Shown here: one piece after another, positions 54,511 to 62,687 of the stretch
How the letters are laid out: the number at the start of each line of letters is the position of its first letter
How positions within the stretch are numbered: position 1 is the first letter of the stretch
Source of the DNA: DATGSL01 sp964645585
GTDB taxonomy: Bacteria; Verrucomicrobiota; Verrucomicrobiia; Opitutales; T3Sed10-336
Assembly: GCA_964645585.1 (NCBI GenBank)
Contig: CAZYAN010000012.1
Coordinates: forward strand, 1-64,000
DNA length: 64,000 bases
Direction of reading: 5' to 3'
Made by a program: the position numbers and the translations under genes
The notes under the pieces: model-generated
Databases searched by the model: none
Told to the model about the DNA's origin: nothing
The model's input: only the letters and a program-made list of their open reading frames with translations

Positions 54511-56136
54511 TTAGTCGAGATGATTTTCCAGGTCGGCGGCCGAGACGCTCGATTCGATTCCATCTGGCGGAACCTCGAGACCGGTAATCCAAACGAGGGC
54601 GTTCAGCGCGAGTTTGCGGAGATTGTCGTCGCCCCAGTTCACATGGGTGTGCCCGCCTGTAAAGCCGAAGCCGCGGCCGCCGTTCGGCCGTTCAAACGCC
54701 CAGGCGACCGTCTCGACGCGGCCCTTGCCGGCGACGATATGCTCATATGGGCCCTTCGGATTGACGTACGGGCCGTCGCGAGTTTCATCGGGCGGCGTCG
54801 CCTGCAAAATCGGTGTAATTCCGGCACCGTCCTCGCGCAGCCGAATGTTGAAATACCATTCATCGCGGACGGAAAAAGGTTCCACGCCGCGAGTGATCGG
54901 GTGGTTGGGGAGGTTGCTGAATTCCGGCGTCCAGATCGGGTTGACGGAAAAGCCGGTTTCGTAATAGCCCCCAACCCATTCGAGAAACTCAGGCCCGCCG
55001 CGATCGGCGGGAACTTCGGTGGCGTAGTGAAAAAGAGCCAGGCCGACACCGCGATTCATCAGCCGCTGGAGGAGCGCGAGACGATCCTCTTGGATGGCCG
55101 GATGCCTGCCGCCGCCGTCCATAAAAAAGAGGATGCCGTCGGCGGTTTCCAAAACGGACGGATCGTTGGGCCAGCCATTGCGGACCGTTACGACCTCGAG
55201 TCCCGGAACCGATGCTAAGGCTTGAGCAAAAAGCTGGACGCCGGCGTTGTGCTCATGGGCGCCGCGTGCGTGACTCGGCCGGCCGGCGACGAGGACGAGG
55301 CGTTTTGCTTCGGCCGCTGAGGCAAATCCCGGGGCCGGAGATCCGTCGGCGGTGAGCTTTTGGGCGGTCCAGAGCAGACCGCGGGTGACGAGATCAAGGT
55401 ATTCCTCTGTGGCGATTGTTTCGTTGTGGTGTCCGATGGTCGTTCCGAAAACACGGCCTTTACCGTAGGTGTTCGTCCAAGCCGTCAGATGGTACGCCTG
55501 CGTGTCGACGCCGAAGCTTCGTGCAAGAGGAGTCACGCGCGGTCCGGTTTCTTCGATGACATAGAGCTCGCCTTGCGGGGTATCCCACGACTCACCGGCT
55601 CGAAGCATGATTGGATGATCCGGCGCCAGGTTTTCGACGGCAAACGGGCGTTTGGCCTCGTGGCGCACCGTTCGGACGCCGAGTAGATCGCGCCACGTGT
55701 CAATTTCGGCGTCTCGAAACGTATGCATGGTGCAATGAAGGGCCACGGCCCCGACCCCCGCGCGGTGCGCCTTGGCGATGTTCTCGATGTAGGCGGCGTC
55801 GGTGATCCCGCTGAAGCAGACGTTGTAGACAACAACGTCGAATCCCGCGGCCCAGTCCGGCTGTTCGAGACGGGCGATCCGGTGGCGACCCCGCTCTTCC
55901 GTCGAGCCCTCGACGCCTTCCAAGACAATGGTCCAGTCGACATTGGCCCGCGCGGAAATCCCCTCGGCGAGCAGATCCTTCTGTGTGACGTAGTCGTGCC
56001 AGCCGCCGCCGGTCAGGAGTAGCGCCCGGATCGGTTCGGGCGGCTCGGATTGGGCGGACGCCCCGCGAGGTAAGAGCGCGACGGCGCTGGCGACGACGGC
56101 TAAGAAAAGCGAAGGTAAAGTGAGGTGTTTCGTCAT
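54511..56136 (-). CDS. Exported protein with two tandem ThuA domains
   Basis: This 541-residue protein starts at ATG 56136 with a signal peptide ending near 'GASAQ'. The first ThuA domain (about 33-260) has 'RALLLTGGGWHDYVTQKDLL', 'GVGAVALHCTMHTFRD' and 'GRVFGTTIGHHNETIA'. The second (about 275-520) has 'LVLVAGRPSHARGAHEHNAG', 'GVGLALFHYATEVPADRGG' and 'GRGFGFTGGHTHVNWGDDN'. ThuA-like domains share a glutamine-amidotransferase-like fold and take part in trehalose or glucoside use. Single-domain ThuA is usual, so the duplicated form is a variant. It stops 30 bases before the Gfo/Idh start. Confidence 0.9.
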   Translation of the reverse strand: MTKHLTLPSLFLAVVASAVALLPRGASAQSEPPEPIRALLLTGGGWHDYVTQKDLLAEGISARANVDWTIVLEGVEGSTEERGRHRIARLEQPDWAAGFDVVVYNVCFSGITDAAYIENIAKAHRAGVGAVALHCTMHTFRDAEIDTWRDLLGVRTVRHEAKRPFAVENLAPDHPIMLRAGESWDTPQGELYVIEETGPRVTPLARSFGVDTQAYHLTAWTNTYGKGRVFGTTIGHHNETIATEEYLDLVTRGLLWTAQKLTADGSPAPGFASAAEAKRLVLVAGRPSHARGAHEHNAGVQLFAQALASVPGLEVVTVRNGWPNDPSVLETADGILFFMDGGGRHPAIQEDRLALLQRLMNRGVGLALFHYATEVPADRGGPEFLEWVGGYYETGFSVNPIWTPEFSNLPNHPITRGVEPFSVRDEWYFNIRLREDGAGITPILQATPPDETRDGPYVNPKGPYEHIVAGKGRVETVAWAFERPNGGRGFGFTGGHTHVNWGDDNLRKLALNALVWITGLEVPPDGIESSVSAADLENHLD

Positions 56137-56273
56137 GGGCTGCAAGGGAGTTAGAGCAAAACTGAATCGAAGAGCAGAGGCAACGATTTATGGCTTCGGA
56201 GTAAGAGTCGGGACTTCAGCCCCATTTCTTTAGGTGCGAAAGCAACCACGCTGACCTCACTTGACAGGATGCC

Positions 56274-57668
56274 TCATTCTCGGCTGGTCGGCAGACGCGG
56301 TTCGGCGAAGTCGGTTTCCATGTCGTAGGGTAATTCCCAATACCGCAGGCCGGACGAGTCGCCGAAGTACAGTTTGGAGATGCTCGGTTTGGACGAATCA
56401 CCATCCGCCCAGAAAAAGAAAAACGGATCGGCCGCGTTGAGCGGTCGCCGGACATAGGTGTGATTGCGCACGCTGTTGACCGTGACCTGTCGAATCTTTT
56501 TCCACGTTTTGCCCTCGTCGCGGCTTTCCCAGAATTCGATCTCGCCGCCGGTGTGCCAGGCTTGCGGTCCCACGCCGGTGGGTCCGACGATCAGCCAGCG
56601 GTCGTCCTCGATGTAGAGACCGCCGAGATCGTAATTGTGGTCCGACCGGCAGACGATGCTGGTTTCCCATTCCGTGCCGTTCCAGCGGGTGATGCGCCAG
56701 AAGCGTGGTTCGTTCATCGGTCCCGGTTCATGTCCTTGGGAGGTTAAATAAAGCAGGACCGGGTTGCCATTGCGGTCCCAGTTCAGATCGATGGTGTATT
56801 GAAAAAGACCTTGGTCGGCATAATTGATGACACGCGCGGGATTGTCGGGCTCAGAGAGCGGAAGGTCGAGGACGTGTCCGTCGACCGTCGTCCACGTAGT
56901 GCCCATATCGGTCGTCTGGACGTAGTAAAGATCGGTTCGACCGTCGGGCCGGCCGTTGATGTGACGATTGAAAAAGCTGCCGATTTTGCCGTTGTGATGT
57001 GAGCTCACCTGATAGTGCCCTTCGATACCGGCGAGTTTATGATCCTCGCTCCACGTGATGCCATCCGGACTCGTTTCCCAATAAAGTTCTCGACCGCGAG
57101 TGTACTTGGTGAATAAATGAATAAATCCTTTGCCAGGCACCCACCACGGCTGCGGGTAGGTGAGCTCCTCTTCAGAAATCAATTCAAAATCGTCAGTGCT
57201 GTACGGTTCGGCGCTGCGATATTTAAAGCCGGGGCGGGCCCGGCCTCGACCGCTAATGAAGACCCAAATATAACCGTCTCCGTCAATGGAAATGCTCGGG
57301 TTATCGTGTGGATCGCGGACGCCTTGCTTGTCGTGTACAATTGTTGGACGCGGGACGCGGTGTGCTTTGTGATCATAGTACGACGCCATGATGAGAAGAT
57401 GATTCTCGCCGCGCTTTGTCCCGCCATAGACAAAGAAAGTTTTGTCCGCTTCTTCGGCGTAGATCGCTATCGGAATATGATTTGCTGTATACGTGCCGAG
57501 CCCGCCTGCATACTTGTCGCCGTACACGCCAGAATATTGTCCGAGTGTAAACCAAATGCCGCGATAGCCGTCGTCCTGGGGCGAAGCGTTCACGAGCCCG
57601 GCACTCGTGAAATACAGGACAAACAACAGGTGGCAGACGCGGTACAAGGAGGAGTTCAGCCGTTCCAT
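56274..57668 (-). CDS. Exported BNR-4 repeat protein
   Basis: This 464-residue protein starts at ATG 57668 with a signal peptide (MERLNSSLYRVCHLLFVLYF). The mature protein is a BNR_4-type propeller ('DDGYRGIWFTLGQYSG', 'DPHDNPSISIDGDGYIWVFI', 'WETSPDGITWSEDH', 'WESRDEGKTWKKI'), a family that includes polysaccharide lyases acting on ulvan-like or rhamnogalacturonan-type glycans. The Asp-box SxDxGxTW motifs are degenerate. Its substrate is unknown. It heads the minus-strand group leading to ThuA, Gfo/Idh and Hyi. Confidence 0.85.
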   Translation of the reverse strand: MERLNSSLYRVCHLLFVLYFTSAGLVNASPQDDGYRGIWFTLGQYSGVYGDKYAGGLGTYTANHIPIAIYAEEADKTFFVYGGTKRGENHLLIMASYYDHKAHRVPRPTIVHDKQGVRDPHDNPSISIDGDGYIWVFISGRGRARPGFKYRSAEPYSTDDFELISEEELTYPQPWWVPGKGFIHLFTKYTRGRELYWETSPDGITWSEDHKLAGIEGHYQVSSHHNGKIGSFFNRHINGRPDGRTDLYYVQTTDMGTTWTTVDGHVLDLPLSEPDNPARVINYADQGLFQYTIDLNWDRNGNPVLLYLTSQGHEPGPMNEPRFWRITRWNGTEWETSIVCRSDHNYDLGGLYIEDDRWLIVGPTGVGPQAWHTGGEIEFWESRDEGKTWKKIRQVTVNSVRNHTYVRRPLNAADPFFFFWADGDSSKPSISKLYFGDSSGLRYWELPYDMETDFAEPRLPTSRE

Positions 57669-57760
57669 ATTCGTCGAGTGTGGTCGCGGAGGCTGGAATG
57701 TTCCAGAGAAAAAGGGCATCCGTCGAGCTGATCGCGTTCCGGATTTTTTCCGGCAGACGA

Positions 57761-58189
57761 CTAAGCGGGCATGGGGGCGAGCGGGAAGTTCAAGATTGCG
57801 GCTGCCTCCCTCATGCGGCGATCTCCAGTCACCAGAGGCCAATCTTGCGCCTGGTCACAAGCCGCAAGGTGAAGAGCATCCAGCGAGCGCAATGCGATGT
57901 CTGGATGGCAGGTTTCGAGGATTCGACGGGCGCGCTTTAAGACCGGCAATCCGAGCGGATGCAATTGAATTGCCTGATACGCAACCTGCCGTTCAAAGGC
58001 GGCCCACGCGCGGAGGCGCTGGGACGGAGTGATTGCGTTCAAGCGTTCCTTGGTCAACAGTGCTGAGCAAAACTCCGAACAGGCCAGCACCGAGGAAGAG
58101 ACCTCTTCGCCGTCGGCCAGCGTTCCGTAAAACTCGCTGTCGGGCTCTCTGATGAAGAGTTTGACGAGAATCGACGTATCCAAATACAT
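57761..58189 (-). CDS. vapC: PIN-domain toxin (VapC family)
   Basis: This 142-residue protein is a complete PIN-domain RNase with the four acidic residues D4 ('MYLDTSILVKL'), E39 ('ACSEFCSALL'), D104 ('RSLDALHLAA') and D123 ('VTGDRRMREAA'). VapC toxins cleave tRNA or rRNA and stop translation when released from the antitoxin. The gene starts 3 bases after the antitoxin stop, so the pair is one operon. Confidence 0.93.
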   Translation of the reverse strand: MYLDTSILVKLFIREPDSEFYGTLADGEEVSSSVLACSEFCSALLTKERLNAITPSQRLRAWAAFERQVAYQAIQLHPLGLPVLKRARRILETCHPDIALRSLDALHLAACDQAQDWPLVTGDRRMREAAAILNFPLAPMPA

Positions 58190-58192
58190 GAT

Positions 58193-58510
58193 TCAGTCGC
58201 GCTCGTCCCGATTTTTCCGGATCAATTCATCGGCCGACGGTGCCGATTCTCGCAACGGCATCGAAGCCAGCAGATCCCAATCCACCTTGAATGCCCGGCG
58301 GGGCGAATCCACGGGAACGAGCTTGGCTTTCGGGCGGCCATCGCTCGTGATGATAACCTCGTTGCCTTGCGCCGCCTGATCGAGCAGGCGGGACAAACCA
58401 TCGCGCGCCGCGCGCACATTGACTACCGCGGGCGCGTCCGCTGTCGCCGATTCCCGGACCTCCAGCGACTTGCCCGGCTTCTTCCGGTATTTGGGCGTCT
58501 TCTTCGTCAT
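58193..58510 (-). CDS. Antitoxin of the PIN toxin (Phd/YefM-like)
   Basis: This 105-residue protein starts at ATG 58510. A basic N-terminus (MTKKTPKYRKKPGK) is followed by the Phd/YefM-type fold 'VNVRAARDGLSRLLDQAAQG' with 'EVIITSDGRPKAKLVPV'. The C-terminal part ('DWDLLASMPLRESAPSADEL') probably wraps around the toxin. It is a DNA-binding autorepressor by family, and an inverted repeat lies just before its start. Confidence 0.85.
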   Translation of the reverse strand: MTKKTPKYRKKPGKSLEVRESATADAPAVVNVRAARDGLSRLLDQAAQGNEVIITSDGRPKAKLVPVDSPRRAFKVDWDLLASMPLRESAPSADELIRKNRDERD

Positions 58511-58517
58511 ATGAAGA

Positions 58518-58546
58518 AGTGTGGCGACAGGTAGCCACAATGTCAA
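58518..58546 (-). promoter_or_regulatory. Toxin-antitoxin promoter with operator
   Basis: On the minus strand a perfect TTGACA (58546-58541) is separated by 17 bases from CACACT (58523-58518), a weak -10. The inverted repeat TGTGGC-N8-GCCACA at 58520-58539 covers the spacer and -10, where a Phd/YefM-type antitoxin would repress. Confidence 0.6.
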
Positions 58547-58616
58547 CTCCGGAATCAAACGCGCGTGGCACGGATCGCCCGTGATCGCTAACCGGTTTCT
58601 TGGAGATCTCGAACAG

Positions 58617-60242
58617 CTACGCCGTTTTGCGCGTTTGCTCTTGTGAGGCGGGGCTCAGATCGTTTATAGCGGGGCCGGTGAGAACTTTCCCATGGGGGTC
58701 GAAGCGCGATCCGTGGCAGGGGCAGTCCCACGATTTTGTCTCGGCGTTCCAAGCGACAATGCAACCGAGGTGCGTGCAGGCTGCGGAATGTTGGTGAAAG
58801 GCTCCGGATTCGTCACGGTAGACGGCGATCTTCTTCGATCCACTCCGTACAATGGCTCCTGATCCCGGGCTGATCTCGTATTTCGAGCTTACTTCGCCGG
58901 AGCTGGCATAGGCGGTGTATTGCTTAGCGACGTTAAGGTTTTCTTGTACAAAATGGGTTAATGCCCGCACCGGCTTCCGGGATGGATTATATAGCGCCTC
59001 CCAAGGATTCGAGCGGCCGAGAATCAGGTCCGAAATCAAGATTCCCGCGATCGTTCCGTGCGTCATACCCATGCCGGAATCGCCGGTTGCGATGAAGATA
59101 TTCTCCGGGCCGCGGGGGTTTCGTCCGATATAGGCGAGACCGTCGAGTGTTTCGAGAACCTGTCCGCTCCACCGAAACGCGACCTCCTCGATCGCTGGAA
59201 ACCGATGCCGCGCCCAAGCTTCGAGGCGAGCATAACGTTCCCCCGCGTCCGACGCTTGTCCGGTTTTGTGATCTTCTCCGCCGATGATCAACAGCTCTCG
59301 GCTGCTGTCCTCGGGATCGGCTTGCAGGCGCACGTAGTGATAGCTGTCGAGTGTATCCCAGCACAAGGCGTGGCTGAATGCGCCAGCTGGAACTCGTGCC
59401 GCAATGACGTAAGTCCGGTACGGATACAATTTCGTGTGCATCTTGTAACGATCGTTGACCGGCGAATTCGTTGCAACAACCACCGCCCGCGTCCGAATTT
59501 CGCAGCCTTGCTTCGTGCGGACGGAGGCGACTGCACCGCCGCTAAACTCGACGGCTGGCGTTCGGGCAAAGAAGTGAACACCGCGAGCAGCGGACCGTTC
59601 GACTAAAGCATGCAGGTAGCGGAGCGGATGAAAGTGAGCCTGATTCGGAAACCGTAAGCAGGGGCCTGAAAGAAAACCGCGCACGGGGGCCTGGGTCAGT
59701 TGTTCCACCGACTCCAGGCCCGCCCGGTGCGCGGCCCCCATTTCCTCCTCCAGCAGGCGTTCGGTTTCGCCGTCCGCCAAAAATAGATATCCGTCGAGCC
59801 GCTCAAAGTCGCAATCGATAGTCTGCTCGCGGACGGTTTCAGCGATAAAGTCGATCGCGCGCGAATGACTTTGAGCAGCGAGAACCGCGCCGTCAGTTCC
59901 GTGAAGGCGTTCGACTTCTGTGTACCCGTCGTCGATGGCGTTGGAGAGGTGAGCCGTGGTATGGCTGGTCTCGCCGGCGAGGAGCGGGCCGCGATCGATA
60001 AGCGCTACCGATTGGCCCTCACCGGCAAGAACAAATGCGGTGGTCACGCCGGCAATTCCGCCGCCGACAATGCAGACGTCGACGGCGATGTCGCGCTGGA
60101 GCGATGCCGGTTCCGGAGACGCCGAGGGCGCGCGCCAGAGGGATTCATGCTTCAAAGGTGACTGGTGCGCGGTCATGGGATCGGGTATGGCTGGTGCTTC
60201 ATCAGTTTCGTTGAGTTTAGCCGTTAACGACCGTTCCTCCAT
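58617..60242 (-). CDS. FAD-dependent oxidoreductase with C-terminal Rieske domain
   Basis: This 541-residue cytoplasmic protein has the FAD Rossmann motif 'DVCIVGGGIAGVTTAFVLAG' (G60-x-G-x-x-G65). The DAO-type substrate domain is about 90-430. The Rieske [2Fe-2S] domain (about 455-541) has C489-T-H491 ('CTHLGC') and C507-x-x-H510 ('CPCHGSRF'). Similar proteins occur as putative glycine or amine oxidases in many soil bacteria and have no proven substrate. The start overlaps the upstream SDR gene stop by 26 bases, so the two are translated together. Confidence 0.92.
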   Translation of the reverse strand: MEERSLTAKLNETDEAPAIPDPMTAHQSPLKHESLWRAPSASPEPASLQRDIAVDVCIVGGGIAGVTTAFVLAGEGQSVALIDRGPLLAGETSHTTAHLSNAIDDGYTEVERLHGTDGAVLAAQSHSRAIDFIAETVREQTIDCDFERLDGYLFLADGETERLLEEEMGAAHRAGLESVEQLTQAPVRGFLSGPCLRFPNQAHFHPLRYLHALVERSAARGVHFFARTPAVEFSGGAVASVRTKQGCEIRTRAVVVATNSPVNDRYKMHTKLYPYRTYVIAARVPAGAFSHALCWDTLDSYHYVRLQADPEDSSRELLIIGGEDHKTGQASDAGERYARLEAWARHRFPAIEEVAFRWSGQVLETLDGLAYIGRNPRGPENIFIATGDSGMGMTHGTIAGILISDLILGRSNPWEALYNPSRKPVRALTHFVQENLNVAKQYTAYASSGEVSSKYEISPGSGAIVRSGSKKIAVYRDESGAFHQHSAACTHLGCIVAWNAETKSWDCPCHGSRFDPHGKVLTGPAINDLSPASQEQTRKTA

Positions 60243-61065
60243 TCGGATGCAGCACTTGCCCGGTCATATAGGAAGCGTCCTCGGAGGCGAGGAAGACGTA
60301 GGACGGTGCAACCTCTTCGGGCTGTCCGACCCGTCCGAGCGGCGCGCTCTTCCCGAATCCCTCGACCTCTTTCGCGTCGAAGCTCGACGGAATCAGCGGT
60401 GTCCAGATCGGTCCTGGTGCGACGGCGTTGACCCGGATGTTCTTTGCGGCGAGTGCCTGGGACAAAGACCGTGTGAAGGCGACAATCGCGCCTTTGGTCG
60501 CTGAGTAGTCGATCAGATTGGGTTTTCCTTTGTAGGCGGTGATCGACGTCGTGTTGATGATCGAACTGCCCTCTGTCAGATGAGGGAGGGCTGCTTTCGT
60601 CAGGAAGAAGTGGGCGAAGATATTTGTTCGAAACGTCTTCACCAGTTGTTCCTCGCTGATGTCCATCAGGCTCGCTTGCGGGTATTGCACGGCGGCGTTA
60701 TTGACGAGGATATCGAGGCGACCGAACTCCTCGATGGTTTTGGCTACAAGATCGCGGCAATGCTTCTCGTTTCCGACATCGCCGGGAATGATCACGCACC
60801 GGCGGTTCTCGTTGGTGACGGCCTTTTCGGTTGCATGGGCATCTGTGTGTTCTTCGAGATAAGAAATGATAACGTCGGCACCCTCCCGGGCGAAGGCGAT
60901 CGCAACCGCCCGTCCGATTCCGCTGTCGCCCCCGGTGATCAGCGCAACCTTGCCGCGTAATTTGCCTGCGGCGGGAGCGCCGGCCTCGCTGGTCTTCGGC
61001 TCGGGCGTCATCTTTTCCTGTCTCCCTGGCTGGTGCTCCTGCTGCTGTTTCGGCGGCTGTTCCAT
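60217..61065 (-). CDS. Short-chain dehydrogenase (YghA-like)
   Basis: This 282-residue SDR enzyme has an unusual Gln/Pro-rich N-terminus of about 30 residues ('MEQPPKQQQEHQPGRQEKMT'), then the cofactor motif 'KVALITGGDSGIGRAVAIAF', 'LVNNAAVQYP', a Ser in 'INTTSITAY' and the catalytic 'YSATKGAIVAF'. It belongs to the stress-induced YghA/GsiB-associated group. It precedes the Rieske FAD enzyme gene with a 26-base overlap. Substrate unknown. Confidence 0.94.
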   Translation of the reverse strand: MEQPPKQQQEHQPGRQEKMTPEPKTSEAGAPAAGKLRGKVALITGGDSGIGRAVAIAFAREGADVIISYLEEHTDAHATEKAVTNENRRCVIIPGDVGNEKHCRDLVAKTIEEFGRLDILVNNAAVQYPQASLMDISEEQLVKTFRTNIFAHFFLTKAALPHLTEGSSIINTTSITAYKGKPNLIDYSATKGAIVAFTRSLSQALAAKNIRVNAVAPGPIWTPLIPSSFDAKEVEGFGKSAPLGRVGQPEEVAPSYVFLASEDASYMTGQVLHPNGGTVVNG

Positions 61066-61380
61066 TCGATTTTCGGAAAGGGAAGCAGCGAACGTGCCAG
61101 CCTGGCGGACAGGAGGCGCGGCGGGTGAGGTTTGTCGGCGTCAATGCGAGCTTGGGGGAGCGAACGAGTGGGTTTGGTTGCGTTCTGCACGCGGGCGAAG
61201 CGGCGGGGTTGCGCATTGCAAAACGCGGTTTCTCGTGGACTGGCGAAACGTGGAAGGGAGTCAGGACATGCCTGCGGCAGTGAAGTCCAGCCGGGGCGCA
61301 TCCAGTCGACGAATCGGAGAGTTTCGATTTTTGTTCGATCCCGCGCTTGTCGCGGATATCGTTTCCGGTGGAACAGTGTG
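61066..61380. other. Intergenic region between SDR and nicotinamidase genes
   Basis: These 315 bases separate the divergent SDR and nicotinamidase genes, so they must hold both promoters. I see no convincing -35/-10 pair, no RNA gene and no repeat. The plus frame of the nicotinamidase gene is open through most of it, but it shows no protein-like sequence. Confidence 0.6.
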
Positions 61381-62010
61381 ATGAAAGCGATAATCGGTAC
61401 GGATCCTCAGATTGATTTTTGTCCGGGCGGTGCGTTGGCCGTGGCGGACGGAGACGCGGTGATTGAGCCAATCAACCGGATGTTTGAAGTGTTTCGCTGT
61501 CGTGTGCTGACGCAGGACAACCATCCTCCAGGCCACCTTTCGTTCGCTTCGTCCCATGAAGCAAAGCGTCCCTATGACCTTCTGCAGGTTGCGTACGGCG
61601 AGCAAATTCTCTGGCCGGACCATTGTGTGCAAGGCTCCCGCGGCGCGGAATTCCATCCGGACGTTGCCGTGGAGCGCGCCGATGTCATTATTCGCAAGGG
61701 GTTTCATCGCGAAATTGATTCGTATTCGGCCTTCTTTGAAAACGATCACAAGACGTCGACCGGTCTTGCGGGATACCTGCGCGAGCGAGGAGTCACGACG
61801 GTTTATATCGCGGGACTGGCGTTTGATTTCTGTGTCGGCTGGTCAGCGCTTGACGCGCGCAAGCTCGGGTTTGATGCGGTAGTTGTCGAGGAGGCATGCC
61901 GCGCGATCGATGTCAACGACTCGGCGGCGAAGATGGCGCGCGATTTGAAGGAAGCCGGCTGCCGCGTCTGCACGGTTGAGGAAGCGCTGCGGGAAGCGCG
62001 GCAGGCGTAG
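61381..62010 (+). CDS. pncA: Nicotinamidase
   Basis: This 209-residue isochorismatase-fold enzyme hydrolyses nicotinamide to nicotinic acid in NAD salvage. The catalytic triad is D12 ('DPQIDFCPGG'), K106 ('VIIRKGFHREIDSYSAF') and C151 ('LAFDFCVGWSALDA'). Metal-binding residues appear in 'TQDNHPPGHLSF' (D46, H48) and 'LWPDHCVQG' (H81). The ATG at 61381 has GGTGGA upstream; an adjoining GTG at 61378 is possible. Confidence 0.96.
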   Translation: MKAIIGTDPQIDFCPGGALAVADGDAVIEPINRMFEVFRCRVLTQDNHPPGHLSFASSHEAKRPYDLLQVAYGEQILWPDHCVQGSRGAEFHPDVAVERADVIIRKGFHREIDSYSAFFENDHKTSTGLAGYLRERGVTTVYIAGLAFDFCVGWSALDARKLGFDAVVVEEACRAIDVNDSAAKMARDLKEAGCRVCTVEEALREARQA

Positions 62011-62089
62011 GCAGCGGGGACGGCTTGTCGCCTCCGCTGGCGCAGTCGCTAATCGCCGGCCGTCCCATGGACAGGCGGCTTCACTCACT

Positions 62090-62533
62090 TTACCCGTTGG
62101 AAACAGGTACGCCGGGCGATCTGCCGTGGTAGGTAACGATGGTGTGGAGGCGCCGTCCGATCGTTTCGGCGAGAGCGATCAATTCCTCGGCTTCCGGGGT
62201 GTTTAGATGGATACGGCAGTTTCGCCGCCACAGGTCGAGCCAGGCATCAAAATGTTTTTGACCGAGCTGCAACGGAAGGTGTTTCAGCGGCATCGCGCCC
62301 CGATAAGTTGGCGGGCCACCGGTCGCCGTGCCCCAGAAATCGGCGATATTTGCGATGTGCGCCGGCCAGTCGGAAACTGTCGCGTTAAAGATCGGCCCGA
62401 TCGTGTTATGCTGCCGCACATCGGCGTAAAAGTGATGCAGTAACGGAAGGATCCGTTCGCGTCCGCCGATCCGGTCAAAGAGGCTTTTTCGATCGGCAGG
62501 CACCGGATGACTGGCGTGTGGAGGTTCATTCAT
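62090..62533 (-). CDS. Truncated haemoglobin (group III type)
   Basis: This 147-residue globin starts at ATG 62533. It has 'LFDRIGGRERILPLLHHFY', 'HNTIGPIFNATVSDWPAHI', the 'FWGTATGGPPTYRGAMPLKH' segment containing the proximal His85, and 'HFDAWLDLWRRN'. The pattern fits group III truncated haemoglobins, small haem proteins that bind oxygen or nitric oxide; the physiological role is not settled. It is convergent with pncA. Confidence 0.92.
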   Translation of the reverse strand: MNEPPHASHPVPADRKSLFDRIGGRERILPLLHHFYADVRQHNTIGPIFNATVSDWPAHIANIADFWGTATGGPPTYRGAMPLKHLPLQLGQKHFDAWLDLWRRNCRIHLNTPEAEELIALAETIGRRLHTIVTYHGRSPGVPVSNG

Positions 62534-62687
62534 CACGCGCAAGGATACGATATCTTACGCGATTTTCCAGCGTTCAAACGAACGCGGACAGATTTGCATC
62601 GGGCGGATGGGCACTGGGGTGAACCGTTCAACCGCCGCTGAATTGCGCGATTCAGCGACGGGTTTGGCTGGGTTCTCCCGGCTCTTG

